From an uncultured Butyrivibrio sp. (GTDB lineage Bacteria > Bacillota > Clostridia > Lachnospirales > Lachnospiraceae): DNA of 51,605 nucleotides. Below, one piece after another: positions 26,338-38,724 of this stretch (position 1 is the first letter of the stretch; every line of letters begins with the position of its first letter). The notes under the pieces are model-generated. The model was not told the DNA's origin. It saw nothing but the letters and a program-made list of their open reading frames with translations, and searched no databases. The position numbers were made by a program, and so were the translations under genes. Location of the stretch: assembly GCA_945928575.1 (NCBI GenBank), contig CAMENP010000017.1, forward strand, positions 1 through 51,605, given 5' to 3'.

Positions 26338-28383
26338 ATGACTAAGAAAAAGATTCTGTCGTTAATTCTTGCATGCATGCTTATCATAATGGCTGCGGCC
26401 GGTTGCGGAAAGAAGAGCAGCACCGGTGATGAGACGACACAGGCCGGCGAAACGACAATTGAAAGTACGGAAGCCGAAAGCTCACAGGATACGGAAAAAC
26501 CGGATAAAACTTCCGGCAAAAATATCAATGGTACGATTCTTCAGTGCTTTGCGTGGTCATTTAACACCATCAGCGAATCAATGGAAGATATAGCACATGC
26601 GGGATATGCAGCTATACAGACATCCCCTGCCAACGAATGTATCGTCGGCGGCAATGGCGGAATGGAACTTATGGGACAGGGCAAATGGTATTATCATTAT
26701 CAGCCTACGGACTGGAAAATAGGAAATTACCAGCTCGGAACCAAAGAGGAATTCAAAGCTATGTGCGAAAAAGCACACAGTTACGGAATCAAGGTTATAG
26801 TGGATGTTGTCCCGAACCATACGACAGGTGATGAGAGCGCAGTTTCACAGGATCTGATCAATGCTGTCGGAGGAATTGACAAGCTTTACCATTCAACAGG
26901 CAAGGAGGGCATAACGGATTACGCGGACAGAGCACAGTGCACATTATACAGCCAGGGTGGATTATATGATGTGAATACCGAGAATAAGGCATTCCAGGAT
27001 TATTTTATCAAATACCTTAATGAATGTATCGCCTGCGGAGCCGATGGATTCAGATATGATACAGCCAAACATATTGGACTTGAGGATGACCCTAAGGATA
27101 CGGGTGTTACCGAGAATAATTTCTGGAAAAGAGTTATTACCGAAATAGATAATGCGGATAATATATTTAATTACGGAGAAGTTCTTCAGGGAGACAATGA
27201 CAGGATTGCAGATTATATAGATACGATAGGCGCAGCAACGGCAAGCTCATACGGTTATAAATTAAGAACCGCTATCAAATCTGCCAAAATGGATGCCAAT
27301 AATCTTAAAGATTATGCTGTAGGCTCCAGAGATGCGTCAACAGTAACATGGGTTGAATCGCACGATACATATACCGGTGAGGAGTCAACATCGCTTACGG
27401 ACGAGGATATTAAACTCGGATGGGCATTCCTTGCGGCAAGGGAGAACGGAAACGCACTCTTTTTTGCAAGACCTTACGGAAGCAGCGCTGATAATATGTG
27501 GGGTACGATGAACAGAATCGGTGTGGCCGGAAGTTATTTATACAAAGATGCAACGGTGGCGGCCGCCAATCTTTTTAACAAAGCGGTTACCGGAGAAAGC
27601 GAGAAATTGAGCAATCCGGATAATGATACTTTGGTTATCATGGTTGAAAGAGGAGACAAAGGACTTGTTGCGGTTAATTATGCTTCATCAGATAAGCAAA
27701 TCAACTGCAAGGTGTCACTTGCCGACGGCAAATACATTAACAGAGCCGACAACAGTACGGAATATACTGTTGTCGGCGGCAAAATAACGGGAACAATTCC
27801 TGCAAGAAGTGCAATAGTTCTTTGCAATGACGGATACGAAGAATACGGTACATTGCCGGAAGTTAAGATTGAGGATGGAACATCATGCGTATACAATGAG
27901 GATTCTGTTCAGGTAACGCTTAAGGCATCCGATGCCGACAGTGCGGCATACTCCTTAAACGGAGGAGCGGAGACTGCTTTTACGGACGGCGATAAGATTG
28001 AAGTCAAGGCAGGAAGCGATAATACCGCAACACTCAGACTGACAGCCAGATCGGGAAGCAATCAGACTGTAATGACATATGTATTCACGCATAAGGCAGC
28101 CAACGGTTCCGGAACAAAGATATATTTCCAGAAACCGGAAGCATGGGCGGATACAGTTAATGCTTATATATATGATGAGTCATCATCCGATGTTAAGGAG
28201 AATGCATCATGGCCGGGAGCGGCGATGACAAATGAGGGCAACGGACTTTACAGCTATGTTCTTGAGGAAGACTGGAGTGCGGCGCTTGTAATCTTCAACG
28301 ACGGCTCATATCAGTATCCGGGAATGATGGAACCGGGCCTCACCATAGAGAATGGAAAAACATACACAGAAGAGCTAAAATAA
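26338..28383 (+). CDS. Secreted alpha-amylase lipoprotein (GH13) with C-terminal starch-binding module
   Basis: A 681-residue extracellular endo-amylase hydrolysing alpha-1,4 links of starch. The N-terminus is a lipoprotein signal (hydrophobic run ending AAAGC, about residue 23), then a Ser/Thr/Glu linker. GH13 catalytic regions: VVPNHTTGD, GFRYDTAKH with nucleophile Asp241, NYGEVLQGD with acid/base Glu281, and WVESHDTYTG with Asp343. The C-terminal region (about residues 590-680, IYFQKPEAWADTVNAYIYD) resembles a CBM26-type starch-binding module. ATG 26338 has GGAG 7 bases upstream; ATG 26332 is too close. A lipid-anchored surface enzyme is predicted. Confidence 0.93.
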   Translation: MTKKKILSLILACMLIIMAAAGCGKKSSTGDETTQAGETTIESTEAESSQDTEKPDKTSGKNINGTILQCFAWSFNTISESMEDIAHAGYAAIQTSPANECIVGGNGGMELMGQGKWYYHYQPTDWKIGNYQLGTKEEFKAMCEKAHSYGIKVIVDVVPNHTTGDESAVSQDLINAVGGIDKLYHSTGKEGITDYADRAQCTLYSQGGLYDVNTENKAFQDYFIKYLNECIACGADGFRYDTAKHIGLEDDPKDTGVTENNFWKRVITEIDNADNIFNYGEVLQGDNDRIADYIDTIGAATASSYGYKLRTAIKSAKMDANNLKDYAVGSRDASTVTWVESHDTYTGEESTSLTDEDIKLGWAFLAARENGNALFFARPYGSSADNMWGTMNRIGVAGSYLYKDATVAAANLFNKAVTGESEKLSNPDNDTLVIMVERGDKGLVAVNYASSDKQINCKVSLADGKYINRADNSTEYTVVGGKITGTIPARSAIVLCNDGYEEYGTLPEVKIEDGTSCVYNEDSVQVTLKASDADSAAYSLNGGAETAFTDGDKIEVKAGSDNTATLRLTARSGSNQTVMTYVFTHKAANGSGTKIYFQKPEAWADTVNAYIYDESSSDVKENASWPGAAMTNEGNGLYSYVLEEDWSAALVIFNDGSYQYPGMMEPGLTIENGKTYTEELK

Positions 28384-28414
28384 AATATCGACAACGCAAA
28401 CGGTGGCGCATATA

Positions 28415-28464
28415 AAAAATCCCCTTGTTTATTGATTCGACAGATTATAGGCAAGGGGATTTTT
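28415..28464 (+). terminator. Terminator after the amylase gene
   Basis: AAAAATCCCCTTG (28415-28427) pairs perfectly with CAAGGGGATTTTT (28452-28464), a 13-bp stem with a long loop and a T run. Confidence 0.8.
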
Positions 28465-28517
28465 ATTGATAATCAACAAATACCTTTGTGCAATACTTAC
28501 AATATTATTATGCTGTA

Positions 28518-31316
<2,799 letters not shown>

Positions 31317-31334
31317 TATTGACTTCAACATTAC

Positions 31335-31379
31335 TTCAAGTGCTACACTCTGATAAAGAATAACCAAGGAGCACTTGAA
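31335..31379 (+). other. Inverted repeat ahead of the esterase gene
   Basis: TTCAAGTGCT (31335-31344) and AGCACTTGAA (31370-31379) are perfect reverse complements; the right arm overlaps the ribosome binding site AAGGAG. The left arm shares AGTGCTACACTC with the -10 region of the galactanase promoter (AGTGCTATACTC). It could be a regulator site or a structure controlling translation of the esterase. Confidence 0.4.
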
Positions 31380-31382
31380 ATA

Positions 31383-32351
31383 ATGGCTAAAAAGAAGTTC
31401 TCAAAAAGAAAAGTGATAGTACCGGCTGCTTTGTGTGCGGCGGTTATCGTGACAGTGGCTGCAGCCCTTTTTGGTGCAGGCTCCTACAGAAATCATATCA
31501 GAAAGAAAGTTCTTTCATATGAGCAGGAGACCAATGAACAGGGAATTGCGCAGTATATGGACGATAATCCTTACTTTGCCACGAAACAGCCGGGTTTTGC
31601 ATACAGAAAACCGGATGTCATAAAATATTATTCGGGCGTAACGGATACTTACAGGCACGCAACCGTAATCCTGCCGGATGATTATGACAGTGATAAAAAA
31701 TATCCGGTGCTGTATCTCCTGCACGGTCTCGGAGGCAGCCATAAAACATGGATTAATAAGGGTGCGGATGTGATAATCCATAACCTCAATTATTTTAATA
31801 ATGTTCCTGATATGATCGTTGTGCTTCCAAACAGTGAAGTAAATAAAGAAGAAGATGCCGACGGTCTGCCGATAGAAGAGCGAATTGCCGTATATGATAA
31901 GACGGAAGAAGACCTGATCAATTATCTTATGCCTTATATTGAAGAAAATTATTCTGTTAAAACCGGACGGGATAACACTGCGATAGCCGGAAATTCGATG
32001 GGTGGCCGTAACACTATGTACATCGCCTTTAAACATCAGGATCTCTTCGGATATGTCGGGGCATTTTCAACGGCGGGTGTTGTTAAAGGAGAGTCTAAGA
32101 AAACAGTTATGTATCCGCTTTTGGATGACCTGGTGATCGACCCAGAGTATGGCGGATTTAAGCTTCTTATGTTAGAGGTCGGCAACGAAGATAATGTGTG
32201 CGGATGGGTGACATATGATCTTGACCGTATGATGACCGAAAAAGGAATTGAATATATATTTTATGATACAAATGGCGGACATCAGACAACGGTATGGCAG
32301 AATGCGCTTTATAATTTCTGCTTAAGACTTTTTACCGATGATAATAAATAA
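31383..32351 (+). CDS. Extracellular esterase of the esterase D / tributyrin esterase family
   Basis: A 322-residue alpha/beta hydrolase. An N-terminal basic stretch and membrane span (about residues 12-33) act as signal anchor. The hydrolase domain has LLHGLGGSHKTW, nucleophile Ser205 in GNSMGGRNTM, and a late NGGHQTTVW with the catalytic His. The family includes S-formylglutathione hydrolases, feruloyl and acetyl esterases; its position behind galactanase suggests removal of acyl groups from plant polysaccharide (inference). It lies 66 bases after galactanase and may share its transcript or use its own promoter. Confidence 0.88.
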   Translation: MAKKKFSKRKVIVPAALCAAVIVTVAAALFGAGSYRNHIRKKVLSYEQETNEQGIAQYMDDNPYFATKQPGFAYRKPDVIKYYSGVTDTYRHATVILPDDYDSDKKYPVLYLLHGLGGSHKTWINKGADVIIHNLNYFNNVPDMIVVLPNSEVNKEEDADGLPIEERIAVYDKTEEDLINYLMPYIEENYSVKTGRDNTAIAGNSMGGRNTMYIAFKHQDLFGYVGAFSTAGVVKGESKKTVMYPLLDDLVIDPEYGGFKLLMLEVGNEDNVCGWVTYDLDRMMTEKGIEYIFYDTNGGHQTTVWQNALYNFCLRLFTDDNK

Positions 32352-32354
32352 CCC

Positions 32355-32383
32355 TTGCTTTTTTCAAATAAATGGGGTATATT
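32355..32383 (+). promoter_or_regulatory. Promoter of the DUF6465 gene
   Basis: TTGCTT (32355-32360), 17 bases, TATATT (32378-32383), about 75 bases before ATG 32459. Confidence 0.5.
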
Positions 32384-32458
32384 ATATCCGTGTTAAAGAC
32401 AGGTGACACAAAATATACATATTTGTGGATATTTTTATTTTCAAGGAGGGAATTTGTT

Positions 32459-32941
32459 ATGTCTAGAAAGTCAACCGGAGTTAAGCAGAATGTTAAGGTT
32501 ACAGCGGCTAAGGCAGCTGAGACAGTTAAGGAAGCCGGAAACACAGTTAAGGAAGTAGCAGCCAAGACAGCAGAGGTTGCCAAAGAGACAGTTAAAGTTG
32601 CTTCAGAGAAAGCTGCAGAAGTTAAAGAAACAGCCAAAGAAGAGTCTAAGAAAGTTGCGGTTAAGGCAGCAGAGACTAAAGATACAGTTAAGGAAGCAGT
32701 TAAGAAGACTACTGCTAAAGTTACAGAGAAGAAGGCTGAGCTTGTATCAGAAGTTTATGTTCAGTTCGCAGGACAGGAAGCTAAGGTTGATGCCGTAATC
32801 GAAAGAGCCACACAGGCTTATGTTGCAGACGGACACAGAGCTTCATCAATCAAGTCACTTCAGGTATATCTTAAGCCGGAAGAGTCAGCAGCGTATTATG
32901 TTATCAACAGCAAATATGCCGGAAAAGTTGATTTGTTCTAA
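32459..32941 (+). CDS. Lys/Ala-rich repetitive protein with C-terminal DUF6465 domain
   Basis: A 160-residue protein. Residues 5-90 are low-complexity, built of imperfect Lys/Ala/Val/Glu heptad-like repeats (variants of KAAETVKEAGNTVKE), predicted to form a long amphipathic helix like LEA or apolipoprotein-type proteins. Residues 92-160 are a conserved domain (DUF6465) with VSEVYVQFAGQEAKVDAVIE and SLQVYLKPEESAAYYVIN. The start is set by AAGGAGG 9 bases upstream; a longer frame from 32372 is excluded. It has its own promoter and terminator. Function unknown. Confidence 0.8.
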   Translation: MSRKSTGVKQNVKVTAAKAAETVKEAGNTVKEVAAKTAEVAKETVKVASEKAAEVKETAKEESKKVAVKAAETKDTVKEAVKKTTAKVTEKKAELVSEVYVQFAGQEAKVDAVIERATQAYVADGHRASSIKSLQVYLKPEESAAYYVINSKYAGKVDLF

Positions 32942-32962
32942 TTTATAAAATAACTAATACGG

Positions 32963-32994
32963 AACCGCTTCTCACAGTTGGGAAGCGGTTTTTT
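32963..32994 (+). terminator. Terminator after the DUF6465 gene
   Basis: AACCGCTTC (32963-32971) with GAAGCGGTT (32982-32990) followed by a T run to 32994. Confidence 0.9.
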
Positions 32995-32999
32995 AGTAC

Positions 33000-33027
33000 T
33001 TGACTTTTTACAATGATATTATAAAAT
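33000..33027 (+). promoter_or_regulatory. trpS promoter
   Basis: TTGACT (33000-33005), 16 bases, TAAAAT (33022-33027), immediately after the previous terminator. The leader to ATG 33065 is only about 30 bases, too short for a T-box. Confidence 0.55.
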
Positions 33028-33064
33028 TAAATATATCACATTATTGAAACGAGAGGTTTTTAAG

Positions 33065-34147
33065 ATGAGTAAAGTTATATTAACGGGTGACAGACCTACC
33101 GGACGTCTTCATGTCGGACATTATGTAGGCTCACTTAAGAGACGTGTGGAATTACAGAATTCAGGTAAGTTTGATGATATATATATTATGATCGCGGATG
33201 CACAGGCACTTACTGATAATGCTGATAATCCGGAGAAAGTAAGACAGAATATTGTTGAGGTTGCACTCGATTATCTGGCGTGCGGACTTGATCCGGCCAA
33301 GTCGGTGCTTTTTATACAGTCAATGGTTCCGGAACTTACGGAATTATCGTTTTATTATATGAACCTTGTAACGGTGTCGAGACTTCAGCGTAATCCTACA
33401 GTTAAGTCAGAGATACAGATGCGTAATTTTGAAGCAAGCATTCCGGTCGGATTTTTCACATATCCAATAAGCCAGGCGGCAGATATTACGGCATTTAAGG
33501 CAACGACTGTTCCTGTAGGCGAAGATCAGATGCCTATGCTTGAACAGACAAGGGAAATTGTTCATAAGTTTAATGCGGTATACGGTGAGACACTTGTAGA
33601 ACCGGAAATCCTTCTTCCGGATAATAAGGCGTGTTTAAGACTTCCGGGCACGGACGGCAAGGCCAAGATGAGTAAGTCACTCGGCAACTGCATATATCTT
33701 GCCGATACACAAGAAGATGTGCGCAAGAAGATAATGTCAATGTTCACGGATCCTAATCATCTTCGCGTGGAAGATCCGGGACAGGTTGAAGGTAACCCTG
33801 TATTCATATATCTTGACGCATTCTGTAAGCCTGAACATTTTGAAGAATTTCTTCCTGAATACAAGAATCTCGATGAACTTAAAGCACACTACAGCCGCGG
33901 AGGCCTTGGCGATGTTAAGGTTAAGAAGTTCCTTAATAATGTAATGCAGTCGGAACTTGCTCCTATTCGTGAACGTCGTAAAGTATGGGAGAAAGATATA
34001 CCTGCTGTATATGAGATCCTCAAAGAAGGAAGCCGTAAAGCGGAAGAAGTGGCGGCAAAGACACTTGCCGAGGTAAGGGCATCAATGAAGATTAATTATT
34101 TTGATGATGGTGCACTAATTAAAGAACAGATAGAGAGATATAAATAA
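33065..34147 (+). CDS. trpS: Tryptophanyl-tRNA synthetase
   Basis: Charges tRNA(Trp). The 360-residue class I synthetase has the HIGH-type motif [12 protein letters not shown] near residue 15 and KMSKSLGN near residue 202, with the Trp/AMP pocket region [18 protein letters not shown] 33065 follows GAGAGG by 8 bases; an upstream in-frame ATG at 33044 lacks a site. Single gene between two terminators. Confidence 0.97.
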   Translation: MSKVILTGDRPTGRLHVGHYVGSLKRRVELQNSGKFDDIYIMIADAQALTDNADNPEKVRQNIVEVALDYLACGLDPAKSVLFIQSMVPELTELSFYYMNLVTVSRLQRNPTVKSEIQMRNFEASIPVGFFTYPISQAADITAFKATTVPVGEDQMPMLEQTREIVHKFNAVYGETLVEPEILLPDNKACLRLPGTDGKAKMSKSLGNCIYLADTQEDVRKKIMSMFTDPNHLRVEDPGQVEGNPVFIYLDAFCKPEHFEEFLPEYKNLDELKAHYSRGGLGDVKVKKFLNNVMQSELAPIRERRKVWEKDIPAVYEILKEGSRKAEEVAAKTLAEVRASMKINYFDDGALIKEQIERYK

Positions 34148-34189
34148 AAATATGCCGTTGGTATTTAATATGACACCAACGGCATATTT
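34148..34189. terminator. Bidirectional terminator between trpS and the phospholipase-like gene
   Basis: A perfect 15-bp dyad: AAATATGCCGTTGGT (34148-34162) and ACCAACGGCATATTT (34175-34189), with A and T runs on the two sides. Confidence 0.9.
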
Positions 34190-34192
34190 GCA

Positions 34193-35155
34193 TTATTTGT
34201 CGCGGTTAAGCTTTTTACGGCAGTCAAGACCGCTGTTGTATGAATTGTTGCGTAACATTTCAAGAATTACCGGAGAATTATCTTCGATAACTTCGAACGC
34301 ATCATCAAGTGCGTCGGCCATCTTGATCATATAAGAAGCGTATTTGGATGCCGCGGATTCCATTATGTCAAAAACAGACTCCGTGCTGCAATGTTCTTTA
34401 TCCCATGGATTGGCCCAACGTTCATGCGAGAGGTTGCATGGGTCATTTACATGTTCAATCTCGTTGATCAGAAGCGGGGAGATAAGATTATATCCAAGCG
34501 TACGTTTCTCTATGAAATCAATAATATGATGCTTGTACGTCTTTTCATCGATAAGCATGGAACTTTCAATCTTAAAACTTACCATGGCAGCCTTGATCAG
34601 TCTTGTAGTCACATTAATATCGTATGTGGCCAGTATGGCTATGCTCAGGATTCTTGCAATAACGCTTCGCTCACGCGGAGAAAGCCTTATGCATGAAGAA
34701 TGCGGAAAATCTGTCTGGTGTTTTCTCTTGTATTTCCAGAGAACCTCCCTGTCTATATCGGTTTCGATTGCAAAATGTTCACCGAGCGTTCGGTTTGAAA
34801 TCGAAGTACCGACCCTTGAATATACATACGGATGCATCGCCGTATCCAGAAGATAGTGTCCCATAAATCCCTCAATATATGCGAAAGCAGTTTCGTAATC
34901 CTGGTGCCTTGTAAGTGATGAAACCGACGCTATTAGCTGTCTGAAGAATTCATTGGTCTTCTTCTTATGCATGATATTGGCAACATTCGGTTTGAAACCA
35001 AGGGAAGTCGGCATAAAATAGTAGAATAAGTCCGGACCCTGAAGCCCGAGACAATATGCCTGCCTGTTGCGATATATTATATCGTGAATATCACTGTTAT
35101 CAAGCTGCTTATAAGCGTTAACGCCGAAAATATAATGAGTTACAAAACCCGGCAT
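34193..35155 (-). CDS. Zinc-dependent phospholipase C-like protein
   Basis: A 320-residue protein of the zn_dep_PLPC family. It begins MPGFVTHYIFG, with the early His, and carries QGPDLFYYFMP, a run of His including IMHKKK, EGFMGHYLLDTAMHPYVYSR, consistent with metal ligands. No signal peptide is visible, unlike secreted clostridial alpha-toxin, so it is probably cytoplasmic and its substrate is unproven. ATG 35155 has GGAGG with 8-base spacing; the GTG three codons upstream overlaps that site. Confidence 0.85.
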   Translation of the reverse strand: MPGFVTHYIFGVNAYKQLDNSDIHDIIYRNRQAYCLGLQGPDLFYYFMPTSLGFKPNVANIMHKKKTNEFFRQLIASVSSLTRHQDYETAFAYIEGFMGHYLLDTAMHPYVYSRVGTSISNRTLGEHFAIETDIDREVLWKYKRKHQTDFPHSSCIRLSPRERSVIARILSIAILATYDINVTTRLIKAAMVSFKIESSMLIDEKTYKHHIIDFIEKRTLGYNLISPLLINEIEHVNDPCNLSHERWANPWDKEHCSTESVFDIMESAASKYASYMIKMADALDDAFEVIEDNSPVILEMLRNNSYNSGLDCRKKLNRDK

Positions 35156-35180
35156 ATGTAACACCTCCTGTCACCCTAAC

Positions 35181-35208
35181 ATTATAGCCTTTTTGAAAAA
35201 AAAGTAAA
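35181..35208 (-). promoter_or_regulatory. Promoter of the phospholipase-like gene
   Basis: On the minus strand, TTTACT (35208-35203), 16 bases, TATAAT (35186-35181), 26 bases before the start codon at 35155. Confidence 0.55.
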
Positions 35209-35289
35209 CATTAAAGATAAAGGTTTATTTTCAACTGAAAATAGTGTAATATATCGGGTGTAAGAGTGTGTGGATACAGGAGGGAAAGA

Positions 35290-37296
35290 ATGGAAACAAC
35301 AAAGAAACATAACGGCGGCAAGGTCATGGCAATCATCGGCATATCGCTTGCGGTTGTGATAAGGCTTGTGATCATGGGAGTGGCAGGCAGAACAATTTTT
35401 GAGGATGTCTCCCAAAGTACGACAGTTAATCCGGATGATAAGTGCGATTATACCGTTATGGTATATATGATAGGCTCCGACCTTGAAAGCGATGCAGCCT
35501 GTGCGACCGAAGATATCAATGAAATGATCGAGTCAAAGATAGGCGGCAATGTGACGGTGGCACTTCAGACCGGCGGTACGAAGGAATGGCACAATAATAA
35601 GATAAGCGGAGGTTCGACACAGCGTTTTGTCATTAAGAATAATGATATAACGGAGAAAGAGGATCTCGGCAGAACAAGTATGGTTGATAAATCAAGCGTA
35701 TCTGATTTTATTACATGGGCAAGCTATAATTGTCCGGCCGACAGATACAGCCTGATTTTCTGGAATCATGGCGGCGGTGCGGCTATGGGATTCGGATATG
35801 ATGAATATTTTACAGATGACGAATTGATGTTGGATGATGTTGCGTGGGCGCTTAAGGATGCAGGAGTGCATATGGATTTCGTCGGCTTCGATGCCTGCCT
35901 TATGGCCGGAATTGAGACAGCAGCAGCTGTTTCGGATTACGCAGATTATCTTGTCGCATCGGAGGAGACTGAACCGGGAGGCGGCTGGTATTATACAGAC
36001 TGGCTCAGCGCATTGGAGAATGATCCGGGCATGCAGACGGTTGATATCTGTACTATGGTAGCTGACGGATATATCGATAATAACGAGGAAGATAACTGGG
36101 ATGTTAAGACGATGTCGGTTATTGATCTGAGCCGGATACCCGATGTTCAGGAGAAACTTTCGGCATATATGACGCATTCGCTTGGCAGTCTGGAAAATAA
36201 CGGATATTATAAGATACTTGAAGCCAGAAGCAATGCGAAATCATACGGAGAGGAAGAGTATGACCAGATAGATATAAAGGATTATGTAAAAAGACTCGAT
36301 GTTGAAGGATCGGACGATTTATTGCATGCGCTTGAGAAGGCAGTTGTGTATAATGTAAGCAATATTGATGAGGCCTGCGGACTCTCAATGTATTATCCGT
36401 ATATATATCTTGATGCATATCAGAATACGGCAGACCATCTTGATGATGTGCTGGGATATAGCGAATATGAGAAGTTTTTTGATGTATTCGCCAATATTGT
36501 AGCTTACACATCACAGGAGAATGATTCGACCGACGGCTTTTTCGGATGGCTTTTTGACGATAATGATTACGAGCAGTATGACTGGTATGATGCGTCTGTC
36601 GGAGAAAAATATGTTTCACAGACCGAGCAGCTTACACAGGATGATCTGAAACTTGATTATGAAAACGGACATTATCTGTTAAAGCTCAGTGACAGTCAGT
36701 GGGATCTGGTATCGCAGTTAAAGCTGCAGGTATTCCTTGATGACGGTTCGGGATATATCGACCTTGGTATGGACAATGTGTACGATTTTGATAATGATGG
36801 TAATCTTATTGTTGATTTTGATTATACATGGGTTGCCTTAAACGGAATGATCGTTCCGTTCTATGCACAGGAGGAAGGCACCAAGTCGGACGGCGAGGAG
36901 TATTCATACGGATATGTGCCTGCTGTGCTTAATGATGAAACAGATATTAAAATAATGGTTTATTGGGATAATAACAATAATAAGAACGGCAAAGCTGTCG
37001 GATATTATATTGATTCCGAAGATGATACATCTTCATTCCCTTCAAGAAGCATGATAGATTTTGAAGAGGGAGACGTTATCAAATTCTATTATGACTATTA
37101 TGATTATGACGGTAATTTTGTAAAAAGTTATTATTATTCGTCAGGCGACAAGGATGCGGTCATCACATATGACGGAGAAATAGATGTGTCATATGACTAT
37201 GTAGCCGAATATGATGCCGTTATAAGTTATAATATCGAAGATATTTATCTTAATAAATACCGTACAGAGTTCGTTTCTGTACAATATGATGAGTAA
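35290..37296 (+). CDS. Clostripain-like cysteine protease (C11 family), membrane-anchored
   Basis: A 668-residue protein with an N-terminal anchor (about residues 14-37) and a large extracellular part. The C11 catalytic dyad is visible as His160 in FWNHGGGAA and Cys203 in GFDACLMAGIE. The first ~400 residues are the peptidase; the C-terminal ~260 residues are very acidic (Asp/Tyr-rich) beta-type sequence of unknown role. Clostripains cleave after Arg or Lys and often self-activate. ATG 35290 follows GGAGGG by about 5 bases. The Cof-type phosphatase gene follows 24 bases after the stop. Confidence 0.9.
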   Translation: METTKKHNGGKVMAIIGISLAVVIRLVIMGVAGRTIFEDVSQSTTVNPDDKCDYTVMVYMIGSDLESDAACATEDINEMIESKIGGNVTVALQTGGTKEWHNNKISGGSTQRFVIKNNDITEKEDLGRTSMVDKSSVSDFITWASYNCPADRYSLIFWNHGGGAAMGFGYDEYFTDDELMLDDVAWALKDAGVHMDFVGFDACLMAGIETAAAVSDYADYLVASEETEPGGGWYYTDWLSALENDPGMQTVDICTMVADGYIDNNEEDNWDVKTMSVIDLSRIPDVQEKLSAYMTHSLGSLENNGYYKILEARSNAKSYGEEEYDQIDIKDYVKRLDVEGSDDLLHALEKAVVYNVSNIDEACGLSMYYPYIYLDAYQNTADHLDDVLGYSEYEKFFDVFANIVAYTSQENDSTDGFFGWLFDDNDYEQYDWYDASVGEKYVSQTEQLTQDDLKLDYENGHYLLKLSDSQWDLVSQLKLQVFLDDGSGYIDLGMDNVYDFDNDGNLIVDFDYTWVALNGMIVPFYAQEEGTKSDGEEYSYGYVPAVLNDETDIKIMVYWDNNNNKNGKAVGYYIDSEDDTSSFPSRSMIDFEEGDVIKFYYDYYDYDGNFVKSYYYSSGDKDAVITYDGEIDVSYDYVAEYDAVISYNIEDIYLNKYRTEFVSVQYDE

Positions 37297-37320
37297 AGTA
37301 AAGACCAACCGGAGGACACA

Positions 37321-38130
37321 ATGAAATATAAAGTACTTGCATTTGATATAGACGGAACACTTACCGATTCACGCAAAGAAATAACACCTGAGACTAAGGA
37401 AGCGATACTCAAAGCGGCGGATAAAGGATGCACGATCGTAATCGCGACAGGCCGGCCACCGCAGGGGGTCGTAAGGTATGTTAAGGAATTGGAACTTCCC
37501 GCTAAGGGCGGATATGTTCTTGCGCTTAATGGAGGCCTTCTTGAAAACTGCAGTACGGGCACGGCGATAAGCAGGACTTTTCTCCCTATGGAATATTACC
37601 ATGAGATATGTGCGCTTGCAAAAGAATATAAAGTCAACCTTATGACGTACCAGGGTGATGATGTAATATCTGAGAAGACAGATGACAAATACCTTGAGAT
37701 TGAGTCGAGGATTAACGGTCTTGGAGTAAAACAGGTCGATGATCTGGAAAAATATCTCACATTCGAAGTACCGAAATTCCTTATGTTAGGAGACGGAGAC
37801 TACCTTGCTGAGGTTGAGAAAAAAGTACATGCAAGGCTTTCAGACAGACTGGATGTATACCGTTCGGAACCGTTTTTCCTTGAAATACTCCCGAAAGGAA
37901 TCAATAAAGCGGCAACTCTTGAAAAGCTGTTAAACCATCTTGGCTGCAAACGAGAGGAACTTATGGCGTTCGGAGACGGATATAATGATATATCCATGAT
38001 CAAATATGCCGGAATGGGTGTTGTGATGGGTAATGCCAATGCTGTTGTCAAAGCGGAAGGCGATTATATTGCGCCTTCAAATGATGAAAACGGAATTGCA
38101 GAAGTTCTTAATAAATTTGTGCTGGACTAG
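37321..38130 (+). CDS. Cof-type HAD-IIB sugar/nucleotide phosphatase
   Basis: A 269-residue HAD hydrolase dephosphorylating small phosphometabolites (often sugar phosphates or flavin/pyridoxal phosphates). Motif I is FDIDGTLTDS (nucleophile Asp in DID), motif II IATGRPPQG, motif III Lys in KGINKAATL, and motif IV FGDGYNDISM. The cap-domain insertion between motifs II and III fits type IIB. GGAGG precedes the ATG. Substrate cannot be told. Confidence 0.93.
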   Translation: MKYKVLAFDIDGTLTDSRKEITPETKEAILKAADKGCTIVIATGRPPQGVVRYVKELELPAKGGYVLALNGGLLENCSTGTAISRTFLPMEYYHEICALAKEYKVNLMTYQGDDVISEKTDDKYLEIESRINGLGVKQVDDLEKYLTFEVPKFLMLGDGDYLAEVEKKVHARLSDRLDVYRSEPFFLEILPKGINKAATLEKLLNHLGCKREELMAFGDGYNDISMIKYAGMGVVMGNANAVVKAEGDYIAPSNDENGIAEVLNKFVLD

Positions 38131-38181
38131 AACACTTTAATGTGTTAAAATTTTATTATGTGAAAGTGAAGGAGACTGGTT

Positions 38182-38475
38182 ATGAGTAAGAATATAAGAA
38201 CTGAAGAAGTTGACCATCTTTTTGATGCTATATTGTGCCTTAAAGACAAAGAAGAATGCTATGATTTTTTTGAGGATGTATGCACAGTCAATGAACTGCT
38301 TTCGATTTCGCAAAGATACGAAGTGGCTAAGATGCTCCGTGAGAACAGTACATACAGGGACATCGCAGATAAGACCGGGGCATCCACGGCAACGATAAGC
38401 CGTGTTAACCGTTCGCTTAATTATGGCTGCGACGGATACGATATGGTATTTAAGAGATTATACGAGAATAAATAA
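38182..38475 (+). CDS. YerC/YecD family TrpR-related regulator
   Basis: A 97-residue DNA-binding protein with a TrpR-like helix-turn-helix (LLSISQRYEVAKMLREN, then TYRDIADKTGASTATISRVN). The family is widespread in Firmicutes with no established target. AAGGAG 7 bases upstream. It lies 51 bases after the phosphatase and is probably co-transcribed, with a terminator behind it. Confidence 0.92.
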   Translation: MSKNIRTEEVDHLFDAILCLKDKEECYDFFEDVCTVNELLSISQRYEVAKMLRENSTYRDIADKTGASTATISRVNRSLNYGCDGYDMVFKRLYENK

Positions 38476-38492
38476 TATTAAAGGATACTTGC

Positions 38493-38538
38493 AATGGAGA
38501 GGCTTGATAACGAAGACCTCTCCATTTGATTATTTTTA
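38493..38538 (+). terminator. Terminator after the YerC/YecD gene
   Basis: AATGGAGAGG (38493-38502) with CCTCTCCATT (38517-38526), followed by TGATTATTTTT. Confidence 0.75.
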
Positions 38539-38646
38539 TGACATTGTTATATTGCTTTTTTGCAAAAGAAAAGTATGGAATATGGTTGTTTTTCCGAAAA
38601 GGCAATTGACACTTCGGGAAATATACCGGATGCTGCACTTTTACAT

Positions 38647-38654
38647 GGTATAAT
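38647..38654 (+). promoter_or_regulatory. Extended -10 promoter of the surface protein gene
   Basis: TGG immediately before TATAAT (38649-38654) forms an extended -10 element; no -35 box stands at the right distance. The surface protein start is 71 bases downstream. Confidence 0.45.
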
Positions 38655-38724
38655 TTCTATGATTAAGTATATATGTGGTTTAGTATATTGTTGCGGCCAA
38701 TTCCGCGGAAAGGAGAATAACAAT

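Noticed and set aside
33000-33065. T-box or Trp leader upstream of trpS
   Set aside because: The previous terminator ends at 32994 and the promoter is at 33000-33027, leaving a leader of about 30 bases, too short.
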